From: Bradyrhizobium centrolobii
GTDB taxonomy: Bacteria; Pseudomonadota; Alphaproteobacteria; Rhizobiales; Xanthobacteraceae
Reading direction: 5' to 3'
Assembly (NCBI RefSeq): GCF_001641635.1
Contig: NZ_LUUB01000066.1
Location: forward strand, 31,606-95,605
DNA length: 64,000 bases
Shown here: positions 1 through 10,261 of the stretch, piece after piece
How the letters are laid out: every line of letters begins with the position of its first letter
How positions within the stretch are numbered: position 1 is the first letter of the stretch
Notes under the pieces: model-generated
What the model was told of the DNA's origin: nothing
The model's input: only the letters and a program-made list of their open reading frames with translations
Database searches by the model: none
Translations under genes and position numbers: made by a program

Positions 1-720
1 TTGATCGGTGATCAGGTCCTGGCGGATTTCGATGCCGGTGTTGATCAGGCCGCGGGCTTCGCCGTGCACGGGGATGGTGTAGTCGGTGAGATCGCTCACC
101 GGATAGGGCTCGTTGTTGCCGACGACGAGATCGCTCTCGGAGCGCAGATGCCTCAGCAGCAGGTGCGGCAGCACCGTATCGCGGTGATAGAGCGTGCCGA
201 TGTGCCAGGGACGCGCGACGCCGGCATAGACTGGCGTGAAACTGTGCAGCGACACCAGCACGGTCGGCCGCTTGGCGTGCACGCGGGCATCGATCACGGC
301 GTGAATGCGGCCGTGATAGGGATCGAAGATCTCGCGCCGCCGCGTCTCGCGCTCCTGCGCCGATATCCCCTCATTGCGCGGGATCGCGGTTGCCTCTGAA
401 ATGGCCGGGATCGAGCTTGCGACGCCGGGTGGACGGTTGCAGTCGATCACGAGCCGCGAATAGTGTTGCGCGATCAGATGCGCATCGAGCATTTTGGCCA
501 GCCGCTCGGCGACGCCGGCAATGCCGATGTCCCAGGCGATGTGCCGCGTGAGCTCGCGATCGGCGACGCCGAGATCGCCGAGCGCGCGCGGCAGCACCCG
601 TCCATGGTGATCGGAGGTGAGCAGGAAGGGCGATGCCCCCTCTGCATTCGCCTCATGCACGGGAGGAATGTCGCCTTTGCCGAGAAGTTGAAACGTTGCG
701 TCCGTCGTGTCTAAAGCCAT
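1..720 (-). CDS. N-formylglutamate amidohydrolase family protein (3' end off window)
   Basis: The reading frame starts at the ATG complementary to 718-720 and runs off the left edge; 240 codons are visible of a family usually about 260-290 residues long. The protein has the FGase-family layout: SPFLLTSDHHG near residues 30-40, RLVIDCNRPPG near 89-99 (the family's D-x-NR signature region), HSFTPVYAG near 159-167 and GNNEPYPV near 201-208. The family hydrolyses N-formyl-glutamate or related N-formyl amino acids, for example in histidine catabolism. No other histidine-degradation gene lies beside it, so the true substrate is uncertain. It is divergent from the transglutaminase-like gene, with a 92-bp gap. 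The family call is firm; the substrate is inference. Confidence 0.85.
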   Translation of the reverse strand, partial: MALDTTDATFQLLGKGDIPPVHEANAEGASPFLLTSDHHGRVLPRALGDLGVADRELTRHIAWDIGIAGVAERLAKMLDAHLIAQHYSRLVIDCNRPPGVASSIPAISEATAIPRNEGISAQERETRRREIFDPYHGRIHAVIDARVHAKRPTVLVSLHSFTPVYAGVARPWHIGTLYHRDTVLPHLLLRHLRSESDLVVGNNEPYPVSDLTDYTIPVHGEARGLINTGIEIRQDLITDQ

Positions 721-812
721 TCCGATGCCTATGGAAAAAGCGCGCCGCCCCTCAAAATCGGGCAGCGAACGCTATAGAATAACCGGTCTAAAATCACCAT
801 GATCGCCTGACG

Positions 813-1679
813 ATGCCGCTGCTCACGATTCATCACAAGACCGAGTATCGCTACAACCGTCCCGTGGCATTCGGCGAACATCGCATCATGCTGCGTCCGC
901 GCGACGGGCATGATCTGCGCGTGCTCGACAGCCGGCTCGACATCGTGCCCGAGCCGATGTCGCTGCGCTGGATCCACGACGTGTTCGGCAATTCGGTCGC
1001 GATCGCTAATTTCGACGAGCGCGCGGACAGGCTGACCTTTGACTGGCACGTCACGGTCGAGCACAATCCGGTGGAGGAGTTCGCGCTGACGCCGGACGAT
1101 CCCGCTTTCTTCTATCCCTTCGTCTATGACGACGAGGAATTCCCCGATCTCGTCCAGTACATCACGCCGCAATATGCCGATCCCGGCGGCGAGCTCTCGG
1201 AATGGGCGCGCGGCTTCCTCGACGAGGACGCGCCGACGCCGACGTTCAAGATCCTGAGCGGCATGACGCATGGCATCCGCGAGGCGTTCGAGTATCGCAA
1301 GCGCCACGAGCAGGGCACGCGGCATCCGCGCTCGACACGCTGCGGTCGGGCAGCGGCAGCTGCCGCGATTACGCGCTGTTCATGATCGAGGCGCTGCGCC
1401 AGCTCGGCATCGCCGCGCGCTTTGTCTCCGGCTACATCTTCGTGCCCGAGGATATCGAGCAGCGCCATGTCGGCGGCGGCTCGACGCATGCCTGGGTGCA
1501 GGTCTACCTGCCGAGCGCGGTGGTTCACCTTCGACGCGCGCCATAATGTCCCCCGCATCGGCCGCATCCTGATGGCGACCGGGCGCGACGCCGCCGACGT
1601 CGCGCTCTCGACGAGTTTTGGGCGGATGGAATTGAAGAGGTTCGAGGTGGTCAGCGAGGAAGTGGTGAAGGCGGGGTGA
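813..1679 (+). pseudogene. Transglutaminase-like cysteine protease with two compensating frameshifts
   Basis: The N-terminal part (from 813) matches the bacterial transglutaminase N-terminal domain: MPLLTIHHKTEYRYNRPV, then RLTFDWHVTVE. The transglutaminase core continues in two other frames. Near 1326-1330 the reading shifts by an apparent 1-base loss into a frame carrying SGSGSCRDYALFMIEAL, with the catalytic Cys, and STHAWVQVYLP, with the catalytic His. Near 1518-1525 an apparent 1-base gain restores the first frame, giving WFTFDARHNVPRIGR with the catalytic Asp, and ending at 1679. All three catalytic residues survive but never in one frame, so either the gene is broken or the assembly has two indels. 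Intact relatives are about 290 residues long, which equals the joined length here. The domain identity is solid; pseudogene versus sequencing error cannot be decided from this copy. Confidence 0.8.
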
Positions 1680-1732
1680 GCTGTTGCTCTACGCAATGCC
1701 GGCGTTGAGCGAATGTGCGATGCCAACCCAAT

Positions 1733-1872
1733 GTCGTCCCGGCGAAGGCCGGGACCCATACCGCGTGATCTAACGAGGGCGCGCGATGCGTATCGCGGGC
1801 GGACAACGCAACTGGGCGTCTTCGTCAAACTACTCCCTGGGGTTATGGGTCCCGGCCTTCGCCGGGACGACG
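1733..1872. repeat. Palindromic intergenic repeat, CGTCGTCCCGG family
   Basis: The unit opens with GTCGTCCCGGCGAAGGCCGG and closes with its inverted counterpart, GGCCTTCGCCGGGACGAC. Related copies occur at 63524-63919, where the phrase CTCCCTGGGGTTATGGGTCC is also shared, and a minimal hairpin lies at 52211-52236. It fills the gap between the transglutaminase-like gene and the cyclotransferase. Such elements fold into long RNA hairpins and are scattered through rhizobial genomes. Confidence 0.8.
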
Positions 1873-1922
1873 GCGGGTGTGTGGCGCTGTCGCTCTGTCA
1901 AATTGACCGCTATAGAGAGCCC

Positions 1923-2321
1923 ATGACCTCCGATCTTCTTTTCGTCTACGGCACCCTGATGCGCGGCTTCGATCATCCGATGGCGCGGCTGCTTGCCATG
2001 CATGCGGATTTCCTGGGGGAGGCGACCTGCCGCGGGCGGCTGTTCCTCGTGAAGCACTATCCCGGGTTGCTGCTGTCGGATGCGCCGTCCGACCTCGTCC
2101 ATGGCGAGCTGTTTCGCCTGCGCGCGGGCGACGAACTCCTGCGCGAGCTCGACATGTATGAGGCCTGCGGCGAGGGCTTTCCGGAGCCGACCGAATATCT
2201 GCGCGAGCGGATCGATGTAACGCTCGCAGATGGCGCGATCACGAAAGCGTGGACCTACGCCTACAATTGGCCCGTGACACACCTGCCGCGCATCGAGTCG
2301 GGCAAATTCCTTCAGCACTAG
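1923..2321 (+). CDS. Gamma-glutamylcyclotransferase / AIG2-like protein
   Basis: This 132-residue protein has the GGCT (BtrG/AIG2) fold signature: LFVYGTLMRGF at residues 6-16 carries the YGTL motif that binds the gamma-glutamyl moiety, followed by HGELFRLR and a YEACGEGFPEPTEYLRE stretch with the candidate catalytic Glu. Family members cyclise gamma-glutamyl groups to 5-oxoproline. The true substrate (glutathione-derived dipeptide or another gamma-glutamylamine) cannot be told from sequence. The ATG at 1923 begins exactly where homology to the fold begins. The 3' end overlaps the convergent chlorite dismutase gene by 4 bp, so the two transcripts face each other without a terminator between them. 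Confidence 0.85.
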   Translation: MTSDLLFVYGTLMRGFDHPMARLLAMHADFLGEATCRGRLFLVKHYPGLLLSDAPSDLVHGELFRLRAGDELLRELDMYEACGEGFPEPTEYLRERIDVTLADGAITKAWTYAYNWPVTHLPRIESGKFLQH

Positions 2322-2887
2322 CCCGCGAGTACCTCCCGCACCAGGCGCATGTCGATCTCGCGCTCGACGTAAGTCCACTCCTCGGTCTGCCGCAGCATCG
2401 CGACCAGCTCCTCGAAAGCCGAGGCATCTGCCGGTGCGAATTCGAACCAGGTGAGGAAATCGAAGGGCTCGCCGAGGTCGCGGCAATGGTAGAGCTGCCG
2501 CGCGATTGCCGGCAGGAAGCGCAGGCTGCTTGCAATGTGGTGCGACTTGTCCTCGAAGATCTTGCGTCGCTCTTCCGGCGTCAGCTCCCACCAGGCTTGC
2601 GACTTGCGGATCGGGATCAACGCCGCGCTGGTCGCCTCGGGTCGGTCGAGCCCGGCCTGCACGGCCGTGAGCTGCTCCGTCTCCGCGCGCTCGGTGTAGC
2701 GCAGGTAGCTGGCGACGCCGACCAGCCGCCACGAATTGCGCGAGGGCACCAGCGGCAATGAGACGGCGTCGCTGTCCGTCACCGACAGCGCCGGCACGAA
2801 GGGCAGGGGTTCGCCCGTCACGGGCGACATCGAGGTGATGCGCCAACCCCCGCTATGGCCGCCTCGAAACGTCCTGAACATGACCAT
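2318..2887 (-). CDS. cld: Chlorite dismutase family heme protein (compact dimeric type)
   Basis: At 189 residues this is the short, lineage-2 (dimeric) form of the chlorite dismutase family and resembles the Nitrobacter winogradskyi enzyme closely. Key stretches are LIPIRKSQAWWELTPEERR, IFEDKSHHIAS with the proximal heme ligand at His117, LPAIARQLYHCRDLG with the distal Arg at Arg130 (equivalent to the catalytic Arg that separates chlorite-degrading members from HemQ), FDFLTWFEFAP and EEWTYVEREIDMRLV. Intact His and Arg predict a heme enzyme able to turn chlorite into chloride and O2, but the physiological role in non-perchlorate-reducing bacteria is unsettled. No clear ribosome-binding site precedes the first ATG; Met3 (2881) is an alternative start. 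The gene is convergent with the cyclotransferase and divergent from dnaG. Confidence 0.9.
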   Translation of the reverse strand: MVMFRTFRGGHSGGWRITSMSPVTGEPLPFVPALSVTDSDAVSLPLVPSRNSWRLVGVASYLRYTERAETEQLTAVQAGLDRPEATSAALIPIRKSQAWWELTPEERRKIFEDKSHHIASSLRFLPAIARQLYHCRDLGEPFDFLTWFEFAPADASAFEELVAMLRQTEEWTYVEREIDMRLVREVLAG

Positions 2888-3098
2888 ATGGAAGCGTGGA
2901 AGCGGCCCAGGTTCAAGGGGCCATTGCCGTTATTCCGGGGCGCCCGAAGGGCTAATCCGGAATCCACCGCGCCACCGGGCGGGGCTGTGAATAGGTCGAA
3001 TAACCCGGATAAGGCGGACAATTCTGACTTTTCGGCAGGCCGCACCTATATCCCTAACCTTTCGCCCGACTCACGCGGTTTCGCGCTAAACACAGGCC

Positions 3099-5096
3099 AT
3101 GCGCTTCACGCCTCAGTTCCTCGACGAATTGCGTGCCCGGCTTCCGGTTTCGGAAGTCGTGGGCCGGCGCGTGAAGCTGAAGAAGGCGGGCAAGGAGTGG
3201 AAGGGGCTGTCGCCGTTCCAGCAGGAGAAGACTCCGTCCTTCTACGTCAACGACCAGAAGGGTTTTTACCACGACTTCTCCTCCGGCAAGCACGGCGACA
3301 TCATCACCTTCGTGATGGAGACCGACGGCGTGCCGTTCGGCGAAGCGGTGGAGCGGCTTGCCAACATGGCGGGCCTGCCTTTGCCGGCGGTGACGCCCGA
3401 TGCGGCGCGGCACGAGCAGCGCCGCAAGTCGCTGCATGACGTCATGGACCTCGCCGCAAAATTCTTTGCGGAGACGCTGGCCTCGCGCGTCGGCGCGAAG
3501 GCGCGCGGCTATCTCGCCGATCGCGCGATCTCGCCCGCGACGCAATTGCAGTTCCGCCTCGGCTACGCATCGCCCGAGCGCTTTGCGCTGAAGGAGCATC
3601 TCGGCAAGCAGGGCGTCTCCGTCGACGACATGGTCGAGACCGGCCTCCTGATCGCCGGTAACGATATTCCCGTGCCCTACGACCGCTTCCGCGATCGCGT
3701 GATGTTTCCGATCACGGACTTGCGCGGCCGCGTCATCGCCTTCGGCGGACGCGCGCTGGAGAAGGACGTTCCGGCAAAATACCTGAATTCGCCGGAGACG
3801 CCGCTCTTCCACAAGGGCGACAATCTCTACAACCACCAAGCTGCGCGTGCAGCCTCCCATAACGGCGCGCCGCTGATCGTGGTCGAAGGCTATGTCGACG
3901 TCATCGCGATGGTGACCGCCGGCTTTGCCGGCACCGTCGCGCCGCTCGGCACCGCGCTCACCGAAAGCCAGCTTGCGCTGCTCTGGAAGATGGCGGACGA
4001 GCCGATCCTCTGCTTCGACGGCGACCGGGCCGGCCAGAAGGCGGCGTATCGCGCTGCCGACCTTGCCTTGCCGTTCCTCGCGCCAGGAAAGAGCCTGCGC
4101 TTCGCATTGCTGCCGGAGGGGCAGGACCCCGATGATCTCGCCCGCTCCGGTGGTCGCGGCGCGATCGAGGAGGTGATCGCGGCGGCCCGCCCGCTCGCCG
4201 ACATGATCTGGTCGCGTGAGCTCGAAGGCGGCAGCTTCGTCACGCCCGAACGCCGCGCCGCGCTGGAGGCGCGCATCAAGGAGCTCTCCAACGGCATCCG
4301 CGACGAGGTGGTGCGGCGCTATTACCGCGACGACTTTGTCCAGCGGCTCCAGCGCGCCTTTGCGCCCGAGGGCGGAGGCGGCGGCTTTGCCGGCCGGGGT
4401 AATTTCCGGGGTGGTGCCGGCCGTCCGTTCCAGCCGCGCGGGGCGGGTGGCGCGAATCGATTCGCCGGGCCCGGCCGCCGTGGCGGGCCGGTCCCGACCT
4501 TGCTCCCCTCCGGCCCCTACCAGGCGGCGAGCCCGCAACTGGCGGCAAGCCCGATCATGCGGGGCCAGCGCAGCGCCATGTCCCGCCGCGAGGCCCTGAT
4601 CCTGCAATGCCTGATCAATCACCCCTGGCTGCTACACGAGCATCTGGAGGAGGTGGCGGCCCTCGAGCTGGCTCATCCCGAGGCCCACAAGCTCCGGGCC
4701 GGCATCATCGCCGCCTTCGCCAACGATCATCACCACAGCCCTGACCCTGGCGAGCAGGCCGAGAAGATGCACGCCGACCTGGAGAAGGGCGGATTTATCC
4801 CGTTACTTCAAAGGGTTGAGCGCGCCATCACAACCCAGGCCGTGTGGGGCGCCCGCGAGGGCGCTGCGCGCGACGATGTTCTCGCCACCTGGCACCAGCT
4901 CGTTGCCTTGCATCGGCAATGGCATTCACTACTTAGAGAGCTGAAAGACGCTGAGCTGGCCTTGGGGGAAGACCCCAGCGAGGCCAATTTGGCGTGGCTG
5001 CGTGACGTCAAGGCCCGGATGGGCGAGGTCGACGGCACCGAGGCCCTGATCGAGGGTTTTGGCGAGCTGTCGGGCCGGTTCCAGAAGAGCGTTTGA
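3099..5096 (+). CDS. dnaG: DNA primase DnaG
   Basis: This 665-residue protein carries the three DnaG modules. The N-terminal CHC2-like domain (residues 1-100) contains LSPFQQEKTPSFYVNDQKGF and FYHDFSSGKHGDIITF, but the Cys/His zinc ligands of the E. coli type are absent. The TOPRIM catalytic core (roughly 250-345) has VVEGYVDVIAM and CFDGDRAGQKAA, giving the metal-binding Glu and the DxD acidic pair. A Gly/Arg/Pro-rich linker (about 425-480) leads to the helical DnaB-binding C-terminus. It synthesises RNA primers at the replication fork. Placement directly before rpoD matches the dnaG-rpoD arrangement common in proteobacteria, here with a 372-bp spacer. Confidence 0.97.
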   Translation: MRFTPQFLDELRARLPVSEVVGRRVKLKKAGKEWKGLSPFQQEKTPSFYVNDQKGFYHDFSSGKHGDIITFVMETDGVPFGEAVERLANMAGLPLPAVTPDAARHEQRRKSLHDVMDLAAKFFAETLASRVGAKARGYLADRAISPATQLQFRLGYASPERFALKEHLGKQGVSVDDMVETGLLIAGNDIPVPYDRFRDRVMFPITDLRGRVIAFGGRALEKDVPAKYLNSPETPLFHKGDNLYNHQAARAASHNGAPLIVVEGYVDVIAMVTAGFAGTVAPLGTALTESQLALLWKMADEPILCFDGDRAGQKAAYRAADLALPFLAPGKSLRFALLPEGQDPDDLARSGGRGAIEEVIAAARPLADMIWSRELEGGSFVTPERRAALEARIKELSNGIRDEVVRRYYRDDFVQRLQRAFAPEGGGGGFAGRGNFRGGAGRPFQPRGAGGANRFAGPGRRGGPVPTLLPSGPYQAASPQLAASPIMRGQRSAMSRREALILQCLINHPWLLHEHLEEVAALELAHPEAHKLRAGIIAAFANDHHHSPDPGEQAEKMHADLEKGGFIPLLQRVERAITTQAVWGAREGAARDDVLATWHQLVALHRQWHSLLRELKDAELALGEDPSEANLAWLRDVKARMGEVDGTEALIEGFGELSGRFQKSV

Positions 5097-5468
5097 TGAA
5101 GAATCATGCGGACGGCCGGGGCCGCAACCGCTAAAAGACTCGCCAAATCCAAGGTTTGGCGGCAAAAACAGGGTTAATCGAGGCTTAACGGTCTTGTAGC
5201 ACTTTGGCCCACAGGCGGCCGCAGGCAGAACAGACGCGTCAGGAATGAATCCGCGCAACACTGTTGGCACTTTACCTGCATCCGCCGCGACAAAGAGGCT
5301 CACGAAGCGTTAGGCAAATCCGGCGAGAGAAGTTTCGGGGTGGCGATAAAGGTTTGCGCCGCCCTTTCCGTGTCGAGAGCTGCCGAAGCGAGAGCGTCGA
5401 GCAACAGGTTCAAGTGAATTCAGGCAGACGCGGCGAACGTCTGTATGAAGCGCGTTTAGGAGCAATGG
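5097..5468 (+). other. Spacer and leader between dnaG and rpoD
   Basis: I see no convincing gene in these 372 bp. A 7-bp hairpin (CGCCAAA/TTTGGCG, 5141-5161) follows dnaG but is trailed by A residues rather than T residues, so it is at best a weak terminator for the plus strand. The rpoD ribosome-binding site (AGGAG, 5459-5463) is at its right end. Such a long spacer makes an independent rpoD promoter here likely; I could not assign its -35 and -10 boxes with confidence. Confidence 0.5.
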
Positions 5469-7616
<2,148 letters not shown>

Positions 7617-7654
7617 TCGGGGATTGATCGGCCGGCGAGGTCCGGCCTCAGCCT

Positions 7655-7690
7655 CAATAAACGGCGGGCCGAAAAGCCCGCCGTTTATTG
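7655..7690 (+). terminator. Rho-independent terminator of rpoD
   Basis: A near-perfect hairpin has arms CAATAAACGGCGGGC (7655-7669) and GCCCGCCGTTTATTG (7676-7690) around a CGAAAA loop. The base of the stem ends in TTTATTG, which serves as the T-rich tract. It lies 39 bases after the rpoD stop codon. Confidence 0.9.
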
Positions 7691-8043
7691 TTGGTCTTCA
7701 GCGTCGCCCGGGGCTGGCGGGGCAACAACCTAGAATAGAAGGCTATCGCCTGCGTCACGCGATGGCAAGGTAAATCGTCGCGGCGTCGATGTCGCAGCGA
7801 GCGGAACAGATATGCGTTGATTGTGAGCGTAGGTTCCAGTGTGTTCCTGAATCAACTGTTTGGATGATCGAAGTACTTTGTTCATGCTGTCCGCATCTCG
7901 CGATGTAGCGCGAGCCGCGCGTCCTGTTCGGAGGTGCGTCGAGCTGCATGTGTTTCCGCGCGCGTGCAGAACTCTCTTGCGACGAGTTCATCTCGCGGTG
8001 CACACGTCAGCGCCGGACGAACTTCAATCTTACGGCGGCCATC
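7691..8043. other. Intergenic DNA without recognisable gene
   Basis: Short open frames here lack ribosome-binding sites and family resemblance on either strand. The stretch separates the rpoD terminator from the 262-bp tandem duplication. Confidence 0.5.
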
Positions 8044-8567
8044 TCCGCTCGTCATTCCGGGGCGCGCGTAAGCGCGAATCCGGAATCCATCTGACCGCAT
8101 CGTCGGTGGCGCAATGGATTCCGGGCTCGCGACTTCGTCGCGCTCCGGAATGACGACGAAAAGTGCACGCCGCTTGTCTTCACACGGCTCGCAGCGCGAA
8201 GTTGATGCGGATCAAGCTTGCGGCGCTATCGTTGCCGCGGTTCTGCGAGGTCTTGCTGCTTTGACGGGAATCCTGCTCCCGGGCATGATCCCGCGCTGCT
8301 TCGCGTCCGCTCGTCATTCCGGGGCGCGTGTAAGCGCGAACCCGGAATCCATCTGACCGCATCGTCGGTGGCGCAATGGATTCCGGGCTCGCGACTTCGT
8401 CGCGCCCCGGAATGACGACGAAGAGTGCATGCCGCTTGTCTTCACACGGCTCGCAGCGCGAAGTTGATGCGGATCAAGCTTGCGGCGCTATCGTTGCCGC
8501 GGTTCTGCGAGGTCTTGCTGCTTTGACGGGAATCCTGTTCCCGGGCATGATCCCGCGCTGCTTCGCG
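8044..8567. repeat. Tandem duplication, two 262-bp copies
   Basis: Copy 1 (8044-8305) and copy 2 (8306-8567) are collinear with exactly the same length and only a handful of substitutions (for example GCGCGCGTAAG versus GCGCGTGTAAG, and CCTGCTCCCGGG versus CCTGTTCCCGGG). Each copy contains a full GTCATTCCGGGG palindromic repeat (first about 110 bp) followed by about 150 bp of unique sequence containing TTGATGCGGATCAAGCTTGC. Copy 2 ends 25 bases before the lytic transglycosylase start codon, so the duplication adds a second copy of that gene's upstream region. The substitutions show that it is not an assembly stutter. Confidence 0.95.
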
Positions 8568-8592
8568 CAAGGATTCTTTGGGGGCGTTCCAT

Positions 8593-9399
8593 ATGCTGAG
8601 ATTTGCACTGGCCACCGCGTTCGTCGTTTGTCTGGGCGGCGGCTCGGCTGAGGCCGCGCGCTGCGGCGGCGACTTCAACAGTTTTGTCGCCAACATGGCC
8701 TCGGAGGCGCAGGCCGCCGGCGTCTCGGCGAGCGTGACGAGTTCGGCGTTCGGTGGCATGACGCAGGATGGTGCCGTGCTCGCCTTCGATCGCCGCCAGC
8801 GCTACACCTTCAACAAGAGCTTTGAGCAGTACGTCTCGACGCGCGTCGGCCCGGGCCGCATCAACGGCGGCCGCGCGCTGCTCCAGCGCCACGCCGCGCT
8901 GCTCTCGCGCATCGAGCAGCAGTTCGGCGTGCCCCGGCAGATCCTGGTCGCGATCTGGGGACTGGAAAGCGATTTCGGCAAGGGCGACATGGGCAAGCTG
9001 CCGGTGATCCGCACGCTGGCCACGCTCGCGCATGACTGCCGCCGTACCGAGCTGTTCCAGGGTGAGCTGCTGGCGGCGCTCAAGATCGTGCAGCGCGGCG
9101 ACCTGCCGCTGCGCGACCTCATCGGCGCCTATGCCGGCGAGATCGGCCAGACCCAGTTCCTGCCGTCGTCCTACATCAAATACGGCGTCGATTTCGACGG
9201 CGACGGCCGCGTCGACCTTCGCCACAGCGCCGCCGACGTGCTCGCCTCCACCGCGAACCTGCTGCACACCAACGGCTTCAAGATGGGCCAGCCCTACGGC
9301 GAAGGCACCGCTAATTTCGAGGCCATGCGCGAGTGGAACAGAGCGCTGATCTACCGCAAGACCATCGGGTATTTTGCCGATCGGCTGATGGGGCAGTGA
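8593..9399 (+). CDS. Lytic murein transglycosylase, MltB/SLT_2 type
   Basis: This 268-residue exported protein begins with a signal peptide (LRFALATAFVVCLGGGSAEA, residues 2-21) cleaved after AEA. The SLT_2 domain contains the family's VLAFDRRQRYTFNKSFEQYV, then IWGLESDFGKG with the catalytic Glu at residue 125, and LIGAYAGEIGQTQFLPSSYI. Enzymes of this type cleave the MurNAc-GlcNAc bond to 1,6-anhydroMurNAc in the periplasm. I chose the ATG at 8593 rather than the upstream in-frame TTG at 8578 because the signal peptide begins at the ATG. It lacks an MltB lipobox. The upstream region is the second copy of the tandem duplication. Confidence 0.92.
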   Translation: MLRFALATAFVVCLGGGSAEAARCGGDFNSFVANMASEAQAAGVSASVTSSAFGGMTQDGAVLAFDRRQRYTFNKSFEQYVSTRVGPGRINGGRALLQRHAALLSRIEQQFGVPRQILVAIWGLESDFGKGDMGKLPVIRTLATLAHDCRRTELFQGELLAALKIVQRGDLPLRDLIGAYAGEIGQTQFLPSSYIKYGVDFDGDGRVDLRHSAADVLASTANLLHTNGFKMGQPYGEGTANFEAMREWNRALIYRKTIGYFADRLMGQ

Positions 9400-9442
9400 A
9401 CCAGCGCTGCCAAGAGACGGAGCGCTCGCGCCACATATGCTG

Positions 9443-9544
9443 CGTCATCACCCGCGTAAGCGGGTGATCCAGTATTCCAGAGGCGGTGACGCGATACCGA
9501 GAGGCCGTGGCGTACTGGATGCCCCGGTCAAGTCGGGGCACGAC
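9443..9544. repeat. Palindromic repeat, CACCCGCG...CGGGTGATCCAG family
   Basis: The left arm, GTCATCACCCGCGTAAGCGG, folds on itself, and the right half (GATGCCCCGGTCAAGTCGGG, then GCACGAC) forms a second hairpin. The right half resembles 61063-61090 (GATGCCCGGGTCAAGCCCGG). It lies downstream of the lytic transglycosylase gene. Confidence 0.75.
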
Positions 9545-9560
9545 AGCGAAGTTGCGGTCC

Positions 9561-9723
9561 TCACGTCCCCTTCGCCATCTTCTCCAGCTTTTGCTGCAAC
9601 GGCGCCCAATATGTCCCCGGGCGGAAGCGCTGTAGAATGCCCATGAAGCGGGCGGGATGTGCGGTTTGTTTCGCTCGATGCCCTTGATGATGCGCCGCGC
9701 CGCTTGTTGTCGCGTCGTCAGGA
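9561..9723 (-). pseudogene. 3' remnant of a short-chain dehydrogenase gene
   Basis: On the minus strand, TRQQAARRIIKGIERNKPHI in one frame continues after a shift near 9650 into RFMGILQRFRPGTYWAPLQQ and KLEKMAKGT, then a stop at 9561. The T-x-x-x-A-A-x-x-I-x-x-G-I-E-R pattern followed by a membrane-proximal R-x-x-P-x-x-Y-W segment is typical of the C-terminus of SDR family oxidoreductases. No Rossmann fold or YxxxK catalytic segment is present upstream, so only the tail remains. The SDR assignment rests on a short stretch. Confidence 0.4.
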
Positions 9724-9830
9724 AAAGGGAACTTCCATGTACATTTTTTCAGTTTGGAACCGAACCATATCGCGGTCGCGCCCTTAACATACGTTAGTTC
9801 AACGAGGACGATCATTTTTGGAGCGGCCAC

Positions 9831-10205
9831 ATGGGACGCGCAAAGCCATATCGAGCGACCGCGTTGATTGTCGAAGACGATGCCATGCAGCGCGAGATGC
9901 TGAGCCTCCTCCTGGAGGAAAGCGGCTTCGAGGTTATCCAATGCGAGAGCGCCGAGGCGGCCGAACGCGTGTTGGAGAGGAACGCGGGGACGCTGTGCCT
10001 GATGCTGACCGACGTTCAGCTCGCCGGCCGCATGAACGGCGTGGATCTCGCCTATGTCGCCAAGGACCGCAATCCGAAGCTCGACGTCGTCGTCACTTCG
10101 GGCCGTCCGCTGGTGCAGCCGCTGCCTGACGGCGCGAAATTCTGGCCAAAACCCTGGGCGCCGCTCGACGTGCTGCGCGAGGCCGAGATCGCACAATTGT
10201 CGTGA
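9831..10205 (+). CDS. Single-domain response regulator (receiver only)
   Basis: The 124-residue protein is a stand-alone CheY-like receiver. IVEDDAMQREML supplies the acidic pocket (Glu15, Asp16, Asp17), LMLTDVQLAG places the phospho-acceptor at Asp61, and FWPKPW supplies the conserved Lys107. There is no output domain. Small receivers like this usually act as phosphate shuttles or modulators of hybrid kinases; no kinase is adjacent, so the partner is unknown. A run of T residues and an A/T-rich stretch at 9745-9800 may hold its promoter. The ATG at 9831 is the first Met before the receiver fold. Confidence 0.9.
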   Translation: MGRAKPYRATALIVEDDAMQREMLSLLLEESGFEVIQCESAEAAERVLERNAGTLCLMLTDVQLAGRMNGVDLAYVAKDRNPKLDVVVTSGRPLVQPLPDGAKFWPKPWAPLDVLREAEIAQLS

Positions 10206-10261
10206 TGGCGCATCCCGGGAGCTCGCTTTCTCGGCGTGAAAGGCGGTGATAGGGTCCATCC

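Noticed and set aside
3054..4622. A 522-codon minus-strand open frame
   Set aside because: Shadow of dnaG, with compositional bias and no conserved motif.
8044..8567. CRISPR array
   Set aside because: Only two long, nearly identical units with no short repeats or variable spacers; this is a tandem duplication.
9561..10259. A 232-codon minus-strand open frame
   Set aside because: Its upstream part is antisense to the receiver gene; only the last 30 codons resemble a real protein, and these are listed as an SDR relic.
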